Source of the DNA: Neptuniibacter caesariensis | GTDB lineage: Bacteria > Pseudomonadota > Gammaproteobacteria > Pseudomonadales > Balneatricaceae | NCBI RefSeq assembly: GCF_000153345.1 | Contig: NZ_CH724125.1 | Span: forward strand, 717,611-753,821 | DNA length: 36,211 bases | Direction: 5' to 3' | Shown: one piece after another, positions 24,770-33,231 of the stretch | Numbering within the stretch: position 1 is the first letter of the stretch | Layout of the letters: each line of letters starts with the position of its first letter | Translations under genes and position numbers: made by a program | Notes under the pieces: model-generated | The model's input: only the letters and a program-made list of their open reading frames with translations | Databases searched by the model: none | What the model was told of the DNA's origin: nothing

Positions 24770-26146
24770 ATGAAAAAAATTGTATCTTTATCTGTAGTAG
24801 CGAGTGTGCTGCTAACGGGTTGTAGCATGCTGGATGACAACCCGATTTATGGTGACAATGGGATCGTGCGAGATCGGAGCCAGGATTATGAACTGGCGGA
24901 AAAAGGGAAGCGCCTCGAGGTTCCTGCGCACCTTAAATCTAAGCAGACGGAAGATACATTGCAGATTCCTGATGTGAGTCAGGTCGCTACAGCCCGGACC
25001 GGTGAGTTTATCGTACCGCGTCCGGAGTTCTTCTATGCTGAAGCTGGAAGTGAATCGGTTAGCCTGAAGCGTGATGGTGGTGACAAGCTTATTATCGTGG
25101 ATGAAGGCATCACCAATGTATGGGTGAAACTGCAGGAGTTTTGGCGCTTTAATGGTATCGATATTGCCAAGTCAAACCCGCGTCAGGGAGATATGGAAAC
25201 TCAGTGGATCTATCATGAAGCCAAAGAGTTTAGCTTTATTGATACTTGGGTAAAGCGCCTGACATTCCAGGATATTCCTGGGCCGACAAAGGATAAATTG
25301 CGTATTACGCTTCGACCTGTCGACGGCGACTTCAATCGTACTGCTGTAGCCATGCAGCATGTTCGTTTTGCAGCTGATGAAGATGTATCGGCAATCGATT
25401 GGAATGAAACCTCCCGAGATGTTAGCTATAAATCTGACATGATGTTTGAGATGCTGCGTTATCTTGCGAAAGCGACCGGAGATCGAAATGCTCAAACCCT
25501 GATTGCCTTCAATGAAAAACGACGTGTCGGCACTCAGTTGGGTCGTGACTCTCGTGGCAATCCTGTATTAAAGCTTGATGCAGATATAGAAACAGCTTGG
25601 AATGAAGTTAACAAAGCTCTGGATCTGGCAGATATGGATGTGGGTACCCGTGATGCAGATACAGGTCGTTTCTACATGACTTACTCAACTTCAACTCCAT
25701 TTGAAAATGTTGAGGAGATGGGCTTCTTCGAATGGCTTCACTCTGATCGAGATGAAATCAAGCTAGATACAAGTGCGTTCAACGCTGCGATTGGCATCGA
25801 GGAAGAAGATGATGGTATCAGTTACACCTCTGGTAAGACTGCCGCGCGACTTCAAGAGGTTGATGGTGATTCCGAAAACTCGTTGATTGATCCTGAAGAT
25901 CAGGGCAACAAGAAGGGTTACAAAATCTGGTTTGCTGGCAAGCCTATCTATGTCTTTGGTGGTGAAGATTCAGGTATTTATAACCATTCAACCGGAAAAT
26001 TTGAGCACACAGGGCGTTACGAGTTGCGTTTGATCCGTAGCCGTAAGGGAGTATTCCTAACTGTTCATACTTACCAGGGGCTTTCCGCGCCTGCTGTTGT
26101 TGCTGAAGAGATTCTCTGGGGAATAAAGGATAACCTTCAGAAATAG
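24770..26146 (+). CDS. bamC: Outer membrane assembly lipoprotein BamC (enlarged)
   Basis: A 458-residue lipoprotein, about 110 longer than the 344 of Escherichia coli. The signal ends in LLTGC with Cys18 as the lipid site. The long unstructured segment that contacts BamD follows (residues about 19-85, NPIYGDNGIVRDRSQDYE). Two helix-grip domains come next, the first about residues 100-235 and the second about 260-455. Extra length lies mainly in the second, where an acidic insert around residues 345-385 (IEEEDDGISYTSG, DGDSENSLIDPEDQG) separates its strands. BamC is part of the BAM complex that folds outer-membrane proteins. It is coupled to dapA as in most gammaproteobacteria, but purC does not follow. 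Confidence 0.92.
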   Translation: MKKIVSLSVVASVLLTGCSMLDDNPIYGDNGIVRDRSQDYELAEKGKRLEVPAHLKSKQTEDTLQIPDVSQVATARTGEFIVPRPEFFYAEAGSESVSLKRDGGDKLIIVDEGITNVWVKLQEFWRFNGIDIAKSNPRQGDMETQWIYHEAKEFSFIDTWVKRLTFQDIPGPTKDKLRITLRPVDGDFNRTAVAMQHVRFAADEDVSAIDWNETSRDVSYKSDMMFEMLRYLAKATGDRNAQTLIAFNEKRRVGTQLGRDSRGNPVLKLDADIETAWNEVNKALDLADMDVGTRDADTGRFYMTYSTSTPFENVEEMGFFEWLHSDRDEIKLDTSAFNAAIGIEEEDDGISYTSGKTAARLQEVDGDSENSLIDPEDQGNKKGYKIWFAGKPIYVFGGEDSGIYNHSTGKFEHTGRYELRLIRSRKGVFLTVHTYQGLSAPAVVAEEILWGIKDNLQK

Positions 26147-26162
26147 AATCTAATCAATTTCT

Positions 26163-26187
26163 AAAAGGGGCCTTATGGCCCCTTTTT
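26163..26187 (+). terminator. Terminator after bamC
   Basis: AAAAGGGGCC and GGCCCCTTTT make a ten-base stem with a TTAT loop and a T-run. An alternative ATG for the next gene falls inside this hairpin, which argues against using it. Confidence 0.9.
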
Positions 26188-26210
26188 GTTTAGTTAGAAA
26201 GGAGTTGTTT

Positions 26211-27158
26211 ATGCGTGCAGTTATACTTGATCTTAACGGACTTGAGGCTTACGACTTATCACCTTTGAGGTCGCAGTTAGATGAGTTGGTTACATATGAT
26301 CTTACGCCTAAAGAGTGCGTAGGCGATAGGATCCAGGGCTTTGATATAGTGATCACGAATAAAACTCCGCTGTCCGCAGACCTGCTCTCTCAGGCTGATC
26401 GTTTGAAATACATTAGTGTACTTGCGACAGGGACAAATGTTGTCGATAAGCAAGCTGCTTCGGAGCTGTCTATTCCGGTATCAAATTGCGTTGCCTATGG
26501 TGTTGATTCGGTCGTACAGCATGTCTGGTCAATGATTCTGGCTTTGCATACCAACCTGGTGAATTATTCAAATGATGTCAGGCAGGGTGAGTGGCAAAAA
26601 GCGCAGCAATTTTGCTTTTTCAATCACCCGATTTCTGAGCTAAAAGGTAAAACTCTGGGGATTGTTGGCTACGGTAATCTGGGGCAGGGTGTTGCAAAAA
26701 TAGCTGAAGCCTTTGGCATGCAGGTCCTGATTGCTAATCGCCCTGATGATGCTGAGCTTAAAGCGGGTCGGGTTTTATTCGATACCGTTGTTGAAAATTC
26801 AGATGTGATTAGTTTGCACTGCCCGTTGACCGAGGGCACTCGAAACCTTTTTATCGAGGAGACTTTTCGTAAAATGAAAGGTTCCGCCATGTTGATTAAT
26901 GCGGCGCGAGGAGGGATCGTCAATGAGGAGGACCTTGCGAGTGCATTGCGTAATCATGAGATTGCGGCGGCGGCTACAGATGTTCTCAGTGTCGAGCCTC
27001 CTGCAAACGGAAATCCCCTTTTAGGTGCAGATATTCCTAATTTGTTGGTTACACCCCATATTGCTTGGGGGAGCGAACAGGCCAGACAAAGGATTATTGA
27101 TCAAACCGCTGAAAACATTGCTGCTTTTTTGCAGGGAAAAATTATACGTCAGGTGTAA
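26211..27158 (+). CDS. D-2-hydroxyacid dehydrogenase, HprA-like (hydroxypyruvate reductase)
   Basis: A 315-residue NAD(P)-dependent enzyme. ATG 26211 follows AAAGGAG at good spacing. The nucleotide site is GYGNLGQG (Gly153, Gly155, Gly158). The catalytic triad is Arg233 (NAARGGIV), Glu262 (LSVEPP) and His283 (TPHIAW). PHIAW with EPP is the pattern of glycerate dehydrogenase / hydroxypyruvate reductase, which turns hydroxypyruvate into D-glycerate in the serine and glyoxylate pathways. Other 2-oxoacids are possible, since the family is promiscuous. It is a single gene after the bamC terminator. Confidence 0.88.
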   Translation: MRAVILDLNGLEAYDLSPLRSQLDELVTYDLTPKECVGDRIQGFDIVITNKTPLSADLLSQADRLKYISVLATGTNVVDKQAASELSIPVSNCVAYGVDSVVQHVWSMILALHTNLVNYSNDVRQGEWQKAQQFCFFNHPISELKGKTLGIVGYGNLGQGVAKIAEAFGMQVLIANRPDDAELKAGRVLFDTVVENSDVISLHCPLTEGTRNLFIEETFRKMKGSAMLINAARGGIVNEEDLASALRNHEIAAAATDVLSVEPPANGNPLLGADIPNLLVTPHIAWGSEQARQRIIDQTAENIAAFLQGKIIRQV

Positions 27159-27226
27159 TTTGACATTTCAGGGTATATTTACTGTTCTTTATTAGTCGTT
27201 CTAAAACTGTCCCGTTGGGTGTTGAT

Positions 27227-27991
27227 ATGATGCTGAAACTGAGAGCTCTGCTAAGTATAAGTACGCTGTGCTTATTGCTGCTAGTGCCAGTCACTAACCA
27301 TGCTGGTGGGCATCAGATGATCGCTTTGGTTCAGGATTCCAAGCCCAAGTACCTATTTGAAAATGGCGAATTGACTGGCCTTTGTGGTGATCTCTATCGG
27401 GCTTTAGCCACTCATTTAGAAGAAAAAGGTGTGGTGTTAGAGATAGGTCAGGTTGCTTTACCCATCAAACGGATTCTGAAGCAGGTTGAAAGTAGCGCTA
27501 ATAAAATTTATTGCGGGGCAGGGCGTAATGCTAATAGAGAGAAACGCTTTGTTTATGCTGCGACACCGGTTTATGAGGTTTCAAATGTAGTTGCGGCTCA
27601 TGTTGATGAGCCTTACCTACCTAACTCATTTGATGACCTGGCGTCAGATAAGGTGCCTGTGGGGGCTCTGTTTGGTACCAGCTCTGCGTCGTTCTTAAAA
27701 AAACAGCCTGGGGTAGAAGTGGTTGAGCAGATATATAGTCTGGATGAGGCGCTTAAGCTTTTAGGTTTAAAGCGGCTACGTTTATTCTACTATCATGACC
27801 TTGGTTTGAACTACCTGACCAAAAATTCTGAATACTCTTTAAAGGTTTTGCCCACGAAATTCCGCTCAACACCCCAGTGGATCATCTACGGAAAAACAAT
27901 GCCTTCTGAGCTTAGTGGTCCGCTTGAAGAGGTTTTGGCGGAAATGGAGCGCAATGGGCAGTTACAAAGAATTATTAGTAACTACCTTTAG
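27227..27991 (+). CDS. Orphan periplasmic binding protein, family 3 (amino-acid type)
   Basis: A protein of about 254 residues with an N-terminal signal (LRALLSISTLCLLLLVPVTNHAGG) and one SBP_bac_3-like domain. The fold is suggested by the order of segments from MIALVQDSKPKYLFENGELTGLCGDLYRAL to the C-terminal LEEVLAEMERNGQLQRIISNYL. No permease or ATPase is nearby. Such orphans in marine gammaproteobacteria often act as sensors or serve remote transporters. The start is uncertain: ATG 27227, ATG 27230 or TTG 27215, with no good ribosome site for any. Typical ligand-binding Arg and Asp residues could not be identified, so the ligand is unknown. Confidence 0.8.
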   Translation: MMLKLRALLSISTLCLLLLVPVTNHAGGHQMIALVQDSKPKYLFENGELTGLCGDLYRALATHLEEKGVVLEIGQVALPIKRILKQVESSANKIYCGAGRNANREKRFVYAATPVYEVSNVVAAHVDEPYLPNSFDDLASDKVPVGALFGTSSASFLKKQPGVEVVEQIYSLDEALKLLGLKRLRLFYYHDLGLNYLTKNSEYSLKVLPTKFRSTPQWIIYGKTMPSELSGPLEEVLAEMERNGQLQRIISNYL

Positions 27992-27999
27992 CAAGCCAT

Positions 28000-28632
28000 T
28001 TAGAAGGGGCAGGGTGCGTTAAACTCCATCATTTTTCCGCTTTCGGGGTGGGGTAGCTTCAAAAATTCTGCATGTAGTAATAGCCTTTCTGAGGCCGCTA
28101 CTTGCTCCTCGCTGGCGTAAAAGCGATCACCAATAATTGGATGCCCCATGGCTTGCATATGTACGCGCAGTTGATGCGAGCGACCCGTTACAGGTGTCAG
28201 TAAGACTCGGCTACCCAGCTCAGTGACTTCATCAATCAGCCAATGGGTTAGCGCGGACTTTCCTTGCTCGTGATCAACAATTTGTAGAGGACGGTTTTCC
28301 CAGTCGCAGCGTAAAGGAAGATCTACACTTCCAGAATCTTCTTTAGGTCGACCTGCAATAATAGCTTGATAGCGCTTCTGGGTTTCTCTTTCCTGAAAGC
28401 TGCGGCTGAGAGCTCGTTGGGCATCAAGCGTAAGGGCCAGTATGATTATTCCAGAAGTGGCGTAATCCAGTCGATGTACGATGCGCGCAGTCGGATAGCT
28501 GGTCTGGACTCTTCGCCATAGACAATCCTGCTTATCTTCGCCTTTTCCTGGTACTGAAAGCATATCCCAGGGCTTATTGGCCACGACGATATGCTCATCG
28601 GCGTAAATGATTTCTACAGAGCTGTCTTGCAT
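28000..28632 (-). CDS. rluA: rRNA/tRNA pseudouridine synthase RluA
   Basis: A 210-residue enzyme of the RluA family, close to Escherichia coli RluA in length and sequence along its whole span. The catalytic Asp56 lies in VHRLDYATSG, then come KRYQAI, GRSHQLRVHMQAMGHPIIGDRFYA and LLLHAE. RluA makes pseudouridine 746 in 23S rRNA and 32 in some tRNAs. I start at ATG 28632, one base after the rlmD stop, with GAG from the rlmD tail as ribosome site; a TTG at 28644 would overlap rlmD. The arrangement indicates coupled translation of two rRNA-modifying enzymes. Confidence 0.93.
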   Translation of the reverse strand: MQDSSVEIIYADEHIVVANKPWDMLSVPGKGEDKQDCLWRRVQTSYPTARIVHRLDYATSGIIILALTLDAQRALSRSFQERETQKRYQAIIAGRPKEDSGSVDLPLRCDWENRPLQIVDHEQGKSALTHWLIDEVTELGSRVLLTPVTGRSHQLRVHMQAMGHPIIGDRFYASEEQVAASERLLLHAEFLKLPHPESGKMMEFNAPCPF

Positions 28633-28633
28633 C

Positions 28634-29983
28634 TTATTTCTCAAATAGAACGAGTGACTCTACATGGGAGGTATGAGGAAACATATCCATCACGCAGAAT
28701 TTGCTGGCTTTATAGCCTTGGCGGATAAGCTCTGCGCCATCTCGCGCTAAAGCTGACGGATTACAGGAAACATAAAGAATCTGATCACACTGGTGTTGTT
28801 CCAGTTGTTTGATGACTTCTAACGCGCCTGTTCTGGGAGGGTCTATTAGGATCTTGCTAAAACCCTGTTTATACCAGGGCAGGGCTTTTAGATCCTTGCT
28901 TAGATCTGCCCGATAGAATTCACAGTTATTAAGCCCAGCTTGTTTGGCGTTGTTCTGCGCGCGTTGCACCATATCTTCAACGCCTTCTACACCAATAACA
29001 CTACCTGCTTTAGTAGCCAACGGCAGGCTGAAGTTTCCGACGCCACTAAACAGATCCAATACCCTGTCATTATCCTTTAAATCAAGCCAGTCCATAGCCC
29101 GATTGATCATTTGTGTATTAACCGAAGCATTGACTTGAATAAAGTCGCCAGGTTTAAAACCGATCTGGGTTTCACTCTTTTCTAATTGATAGCTGAGATC
29201 GGCTTCATCACCAAAAGCGTTAATCTGCTGTCCGTTGTCGAAATAGAGGCGAAACTCGTTGTCTTCAGCCAGTTTTTGCAAAGAAGATGAGAGGCTTTCA
29301 GGTAATGGCTTTTTAATCCTGAGCGTCATGGCACCCTGTTGGTCACCCATGCTTAGTTCCGCATGGGTAATCTCTTTACAAGAATCTGCTTCGGATAAAA
29401 CTGCCTTGAGTTTACCGAGGATTTTATTGATCGGATTAATCAGGATTGGACAGTTGTCTACCTGTAGTAGTTTGCTGCTGCCTCGACGTCGGAAGCCGAT
29501 GATAGGCGTTCCATCACGCATCAGTTGGTTTATGCCGATACGGCAGCTGCGTCGGTACTCCTGATCAGAGCCAGATAACGGAGGCGTTGTCGATTCGGGG
29601 TTGAATTTGCCTAAACGTTGGAGTTGATCCAGTACAAGGCTTTCTTTGGCTTTGATCTGCTCTGAGTGTTCCAGATGTTGAAGATCACAACCACCGCATT
29701 GTCCATAATATTGGCAGAAGGGTTCTACACGATTAGGTGATGGGGTAATGACTTCTACGCACTCAGCTTCATCAAATCTGCGGTGCTTCTTGCTGATCTC
29801 ATACCTAACGGTCTCTCCGGTCAGTGCACCCGTAACAAAAATGGTCTTGCCATTGTGTTTAGCAATCCCTCTGGCTTCGTGGCTGAGGCCAATAATTTCC
29901 AGCGTTTCAGGGTAATCCATGCTGGCTTTACTTTTAGGTGACTTGGCGGGTTTGCGGGCAAACAAGCTATTTTGTTTTTTCAT
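28634..29983 (-). CDS. rlmD: 23S rRNA (uracil(1939)-C5)-methyltransferase RlmD
   Basis: A 449-residue protein. A Lys-rich start leads into a TRAM RNA-binding domain (residues about 25-80). The iron-sulfur Cys residues are 90, 96 and 99 (FCQYYGQCGGC), with the fourth in NCPIL near 177. The methyltransferase domain has LDLFSGVGNFSLPLA, LIDPPRTGA and the catalytic Cys in YVSCNPSALARD near residue 405. It methylates U1939 in 23S rRNA with S-adenosylmethionine. The often linked relA gene is not next to it in this window; rluA follows instead. Confidence 0.95.
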   Translation of the reverse strand: MKKQNSLFARKPAKSPKSKASMDYPETLEIIGLSHEARGIAKHNGKTIFVTGALTGETVRYEISKKHRRFDEAECVEVITPSPNRVEPFCQYYGQCGGCDLQHLEHSEQIKAKESLVLDQLQRLGKFNPESTTPPLSGSDQEYRRSCRIGINQLMRDGTPIIGFRRRGSSKLLQVDNCPILINPINKILGKLKAVLSEADSCKEITHAELSMGDQQGAMTLRIKKPLPESLSSSLQKLAEDNEFRLYFDNGQQINAFGDEADLSYQLEKSETQIGFKPGDFIQVNASVNTQMINRAMDWLDLKDNDRVLDLFSGVGNFSLPLATKAGSVIGVEGVEDMVQRAQNNAKQAGLNNCEFYRADLSKDLKALPWYKQGFSKILIDPPRTGALEVIKQLEQHQCDQILYVSCNPSALARDGAELIRQGYKASKFCVMDMFPHTSHVESLVLFEK

Positions 29984-30040
29984 CTGATATTACCGGGTGA
30001 GATCAGCTGCGGATTCTATCAAAAACCTTGTTTTAGGGGC

Positions 30041-30063
30041 ACCGCTATCTGCGTTACAGCGGT
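30041..30063 (-). other. Small hairpin after cobS
   Basis: ACCGCT and AGCGGT pair around an 11-base loop, just past the cobS stop on the minus strand. No T-run follows, so it is a weak terminator at best. Confidence 0.35.
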
Positions 30064-30065
30064 CT

Positions 30066-30821
30066 CTATAAAAATGCCAGGCAAAACCATAGATAAATCA
30101 GCAGCTCATTTAGTTGTTGGCAACAGCCAAGGCAGTCACCGGTATAGCCGCCAATTCGATGTTGAAAATAATGATTAAGCCATAGGGTAATTAGTAAACA
30201 TGGAAGAATAACTGTGCTGAAAGAGGTAGGAAGCAAAACAACGCAGATCAACGCGGGGATTGCCGCTAACAACAGATCCGTATTTGAAAGAGGGAAGGTT
30301 AGGTCACTGGATTTGCTCTCTTCTTGCCTTCCTGCGTAAGCAGATTTGCGCATGATTAACAGGGGGAGAAAACGGCTAAAGCAGTGGGCAAAGATGATGG
30401 TCAGTATGGTTTCTTCTATCTCCAGTAGCGCTGCATATTTGAGTAAAAGTACCAGAATCAGCCCCAGAACAGCATAAGTACCGACTCGAGAGTCTTTCAT
30501 TATGCTAAGGATCTGTTGTTTGTCCCAGCCTCCGCCAAAGCCATCACAACAATCGGCCAGGCCATCTTCATGTATGCCTCCGGTCATGATGATAGAGGTA
30601 AACATCGACAGAATAATTGCCAGGCTTTCAGGAAAAATGAATTGGCATAGCCAGTAGATAAGGGCGGCGTAAACACCGATTAAGGCGCCAATCCAAGGGA
30701 GGTATTTTGAGCATTTAGCTTGGTAATCAGGTTTGTAGATTACCCATTTTGGTGCACTCAAGCGTGTATAAAAGGTCAGAGCATTAAAAAAAATATGTAG
30801 CTGCTCTGGGTAAGATTTCAT
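30066..30821 (-). CDS. cobS: Adenosylcobinamide-GDP ribazoletransferase CobS
   Basis: A 251-residue membrane protein with about six helices that joins adenosylcobinamide-GDP to alpha-ribazole, the last assembly step of cobalamin. The signature GGIHEDGLADCCDGFGGG near residue 81 and SRVGTYAVLGL are clear. I start at ATG 30821, with AAGG nine bases upstream; the frame stays open to 30905 but that part resembles nothing in the family. No other cobalamin genes and no cobalamin riboswitch are visible here, so this copy may serve salvage or belong to a scattered pathway. It diverges from the TrpD2-like gene across about 105 bases. Confidence 0.93.
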   Translation of the reverse strand: MKSYPEQLHIFFNALTFYTRLSAPKWVIYKPDYQAKCSKYLPWIGALIGVYAALIYWLCQFIFPESLAIILSMFTSIIMTGGIHEDGLADCCDGFGGGWDKQQILSIMKDSRVGTYAVLGLILVLLLKYAALLEIEETILTIIFAHCFSRFLPLLIMRKSAYAGRQEESKSSDLTFPLSNTDLLLAAIPALICVVLLPTSFSTVILPCLLITLWLNHYFQHRIGGYTGDCLGCCQQLNELLIYLWFCLAFL

Positions 30822-30926
30822 TAAACTAAGCCTTAAACGAATTGCGGTGTCTGCAAAGTGATTAACTGTTTTGAAGGCTACCCACTCTAGAGATTCCTGC
30901 AGCATAGAACAAGGTTAAATCTGCAT

Positions 30927-31916
30927 ATGATAGAAGAACATCAATTTGCTCCATTTGTTCGCATACTTGGTAAAGGCAAAAATGGAACCCGTTCGCTGAC
31001 GCGTGAAGAAGCAGCTGAGGCGATGGGAATGATTCTGGATGGACAGGTTGAGCCTGAGCAGCTCGGTGCCTTTTTAATGTTGCTTAGGGTTAAGGAAGAA
31101 GCGCCTGAAGAGTTGGCAGGTTTTGCCGATGCTGTAAGGCAGCGATATGCCGTGGGGCGAGAGATTAAAGTTGATCTAGACTGGTCAACTTATGCTGGCA
31201 AGAAGCGTCGACATACCTGGTACCTTTTGGCTGCCTTGTGTCTGGCAACTCATGGTTATCGGATCTTCATGCATGGTGCTAAAGGGCATACGCCTGGCAG
31301 AATCTATGTAGAAGATATGCTCTCTATGTTCCGATTACCCGCCTGTGAGGGGTGGGCTAAAGCAGAATCAGAGCTGGAGCGCTGTAATTTTGCTTATATG
31401 GCAATAGATCAGTTCTGCCCTCCATTGGGCGCCATTATTAAGCTTCGACCTGTGCTTGGTTTGCGATCACCAGTACATACCTTATGCCGTATGTTAAACC
31501 CTGCTGATGCGCCAGCGAGTATCGATGGAGTCTTCCATCCGCCCTATGGTCCTATGCATCAGAAGGCGGCTAAGCTTTTAGGGATAGAGCGCAATCTAAC
31601 CATGAAGGGTGATGGTGGTGAAGCGGAAATACGTCCTGACACCGAATGCCTTTTGCAGTGGGTAACGGATGGTGAGCTCACTGAGTATGAGTGGCCGCGC
31701 AGTGTTGAGAAGCGTTTCGTAAAAGAGGACGAGTTACCACCTGAAACACTTCTGGCTTTCTGGAAGGGAGAGGTTGAGCATGAATATGGCTTTCGGGCCA
31801 TTATAGCTACCATTGCGGTTACCTTGCGCCTGCTTGGGGAAGAGGGGGATGTGGAATCGCTTCAGGCTAAAGCGGAAAAGCTTTGGGCGGAACGGAAAAT
31901 CGGTCAGTTTGTCTGA
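30927..31916 (+). CDS. ybiB: TrpD2/YbiB-like nucleic-acid-binding protein
   Basis: A 329-residue protein built like anthranilate phosphoribosyltransferase: helical N-terminal domain (residues 1-70, EEAAEAMGMILDGQVEPEQLGAFLMLLR) and an alpha/beta domain. The glycine-rich diphosphate-binding loop of true TrpD is not kept; the equivalent region reads YAGKKRRHTWYLLAAL. Studied relatives (Escherichia coli YbiB, TrpD2) have no transferase activity and bind DNA or RNA; YbiB is induced by DNA damage. I see no clear LexA box upstream. The ribosome site AAGG is somewhat distant (12 bases). Confidence 0.82.
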   Translation: MIEEHQFAPFVRILGKGKNGTRSLTREEAAEAMGMILDGQVEPEQLGAFLMLLRVKEEAPEELAGFADAVRQRYAVGREIKVDLDWSTYAGKKRRHTWYLLAALCLATHGYRIFMHGAKGHTPGRIYVEDMLSMFRLPACEGWAKAESELERCNFAYMAIDQFCPPLGAIIKLRPVLGLRSPVHTLCRMLNPADAPASIDGVFHPPYGPMHQKAAKLLGIERNLTMKGDGGEAEIRPDTECLLQWVTDGELTEYEWPRSVEKRFVKEDELPPETLLAFWKGEVEHEYGFRAIIATIAVTLRLLGEEGDVESLQAKAEKLWAERKIGQFV

Positions 31917-31928
31917 TTATAATGCCAA

Positions 31929-31960
31929 AAAAAAGCCGGCGAGCCCTCGCCGGCTTTTTT
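31929..31960. terminator. Bidirectional terminator
   Basis: AAAAAAGCCGGCGAG pairs with CTCGCCGGCTTTTTT around a two-base loop. It closes both the TrpD2-like gene (plus) and the CPA2 antiporter gene (minus). Confidence 0.92.
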
Positions 31961-31963
31961 GTT

Positions 31964-33142
31964 TTAGTCCCTGCGCAATTTATCCGATACCGCGATCGGA
32001 GAAGGAAAGTTAAAGATCACAACATAACTGGAGAGTAAGAAAGTTAAGATCGCGGTGGCCTGAATAACATGAGAGGCCTCTTCTCCAATCATGCTTGCGC
32101 CGGCTGCGATATAGGCGATCAATAATGAGAATTCACTGATCTGACCAAGACGGAATCCGACCTCCCAGCCTAACTTGGGTGATTCACTAATGCTGCTGAG
32201 TAGATATCTGAATGCAGCAGGTTTAACGGCCAGAACAAGAAGCGCCAAAATGATTGCGGGTACTGCTATCTGTCCGACAAGTCCAAGGTTGAAGCTTGCG
32301 CCTATCGAGAAGAAAAACAGAATCAGGAAAAAATCACGTAATGGCTTAAGGCTGGTTGCAATATATTGCGCAATTGGGCTTGTAGCGATCGATACGCCCG
32401 CTACGAACGCCCCAATTTCAGCAGAAAGCCCCGCCAGGTTGGCGATCTCCGCCAAACCAAGGCACCAGCCGATAGCGAGCAGAAATATATATTCGTGAAA
32501 ACGATCGAACTTCTGGATCAGCTTGAGCAGCACGTACTTTACGAAGACAAATGCGCCAATAATGATTAACGGAAGTGCTGCGATGGTCTTGCTGAATTGT
32601 GCCATGGTGTCGCTGGTGCTGCTCTCGCCTGAGCCACTGTATAAAAATAGCAAAACCATGATGGCAATAACGTCCTGAAGCAGCAGCAAGCCGACCACCA
32701 GTTCACCTGTATGTCGATGATGTAGCACAGTCGTTGGTAACAGCTTAATACCGATGATGGTACTTGAGAACATCACGGCGATGCCGATGATCATGTTCTC
32801 GGTTTGCGTATAACCAAACGCATAACCGACGCTATAACCGAGTGCGAAGAATATTAGCGAGCTGAAAATGGCGACTAAGGTAGCCTTCTTCAGCATATGC
32901 AGTAGGTGGGACGGTTGCATATCCAGGCCGAGCAGGAACAGCAAAAATATGATGCCTATATGCGATATCTCTGATAGCAGCTGAGTGTCTGTCACCATCA
33001 TCATGCCGTAGGGACCTAGTACAGCACCCAATACTATATAGGCTACCAGTAGAGGCTGGCGTGTATAGAGTGCCAGTGAAGCGACGATAGCGGCACCGGT
33101 AAAGATCAGGAAAAAAGAAAAAACTAGTGACTGATCAGCCAT
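31964..33142 (-). CDS. Cation:proton antiporter, CPA2 family (KefB-like, no TrkA domain)
   Basis: A 392-residue membrane protein with about 12-13 helices and no cytoplasmic nucleotide-binding (TrkA-N/RCK) domain, which KefB and KefC carry. Family features include GIIFLLFLLGLDMQPSHLL near residue 85, MFSSTIIGIKLLP, GLLLLQDVIAIMVL near residue 150, with Gln-Asp in the ion site, and GLSAEIGAFVAGVS. It probably exchanges K+ or Na+ for protons. An AGGGA ribosome site lies eight bases before the ATG. It is monocistronic, between two hairpins. Confidence 0.9.
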   Translation of the reverse strand: MADQSLVFSFFLIFTGAAIVASLALYTRQPLLVAYIVLGAVLGPYGMMMVTDTQLLSEISHIGIIFLLFLLGLDMQPSHLLHMLKKATLVAIFSSLIFFALGYSVGYAFGYTQTENMIIGIAVMFSSTIIGIKLLPTTVLHHRHTGELVVGLLLLQDVIAIMVLLFLYSGSGESSTSDTMAQFSKTIAALPLIIIGAFVFVKYVLLKLIQKFDRFHEYIFLLAIGWCLGLAEIANLAGLSAEIGAFVAGVSIATSPIAQYIATSLKPLRDFFLILFFFSIGASFNLGLVGQIAVPAIILALLVLAVKPAAFRYLLSSISESPKLGWEVGFRLGQISEFSLLIAYIAAGASMIGEEASHVIQATAILTFLLSSYVVIFNFPSPIAVSDKLRRD

Positions 33143-33188
33143 TTACATATCCCTATAGGTATTTACTTCAATATAGCAACTTCACAAA

Positions 33189-33214
33189 GCTGCGAACAAG
33201 CCCGGATGTCGGGC
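33189..33214. repeat. Hairpin with GCGAACAAGCCCG segment after the MATE gene
   Basis: GCCCG (33200-33204) pairs with CGGGC (33210-33214). The preceding GCGAACAAGCCCG also occurs at 35427-35439 and weakly resembles the inner part of the repeat family. No T-run makes it a strong terminator. Confidence 0.4.
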
Positions 33215-33231
33215 ATGGCAAGTTGTTATAA

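Noticed and set aside
30066-30926. Cobalamin riboswitch near cobS
   Set aside because: The upstream region is only about 105 bases and lacks a B12-box-like sequence.
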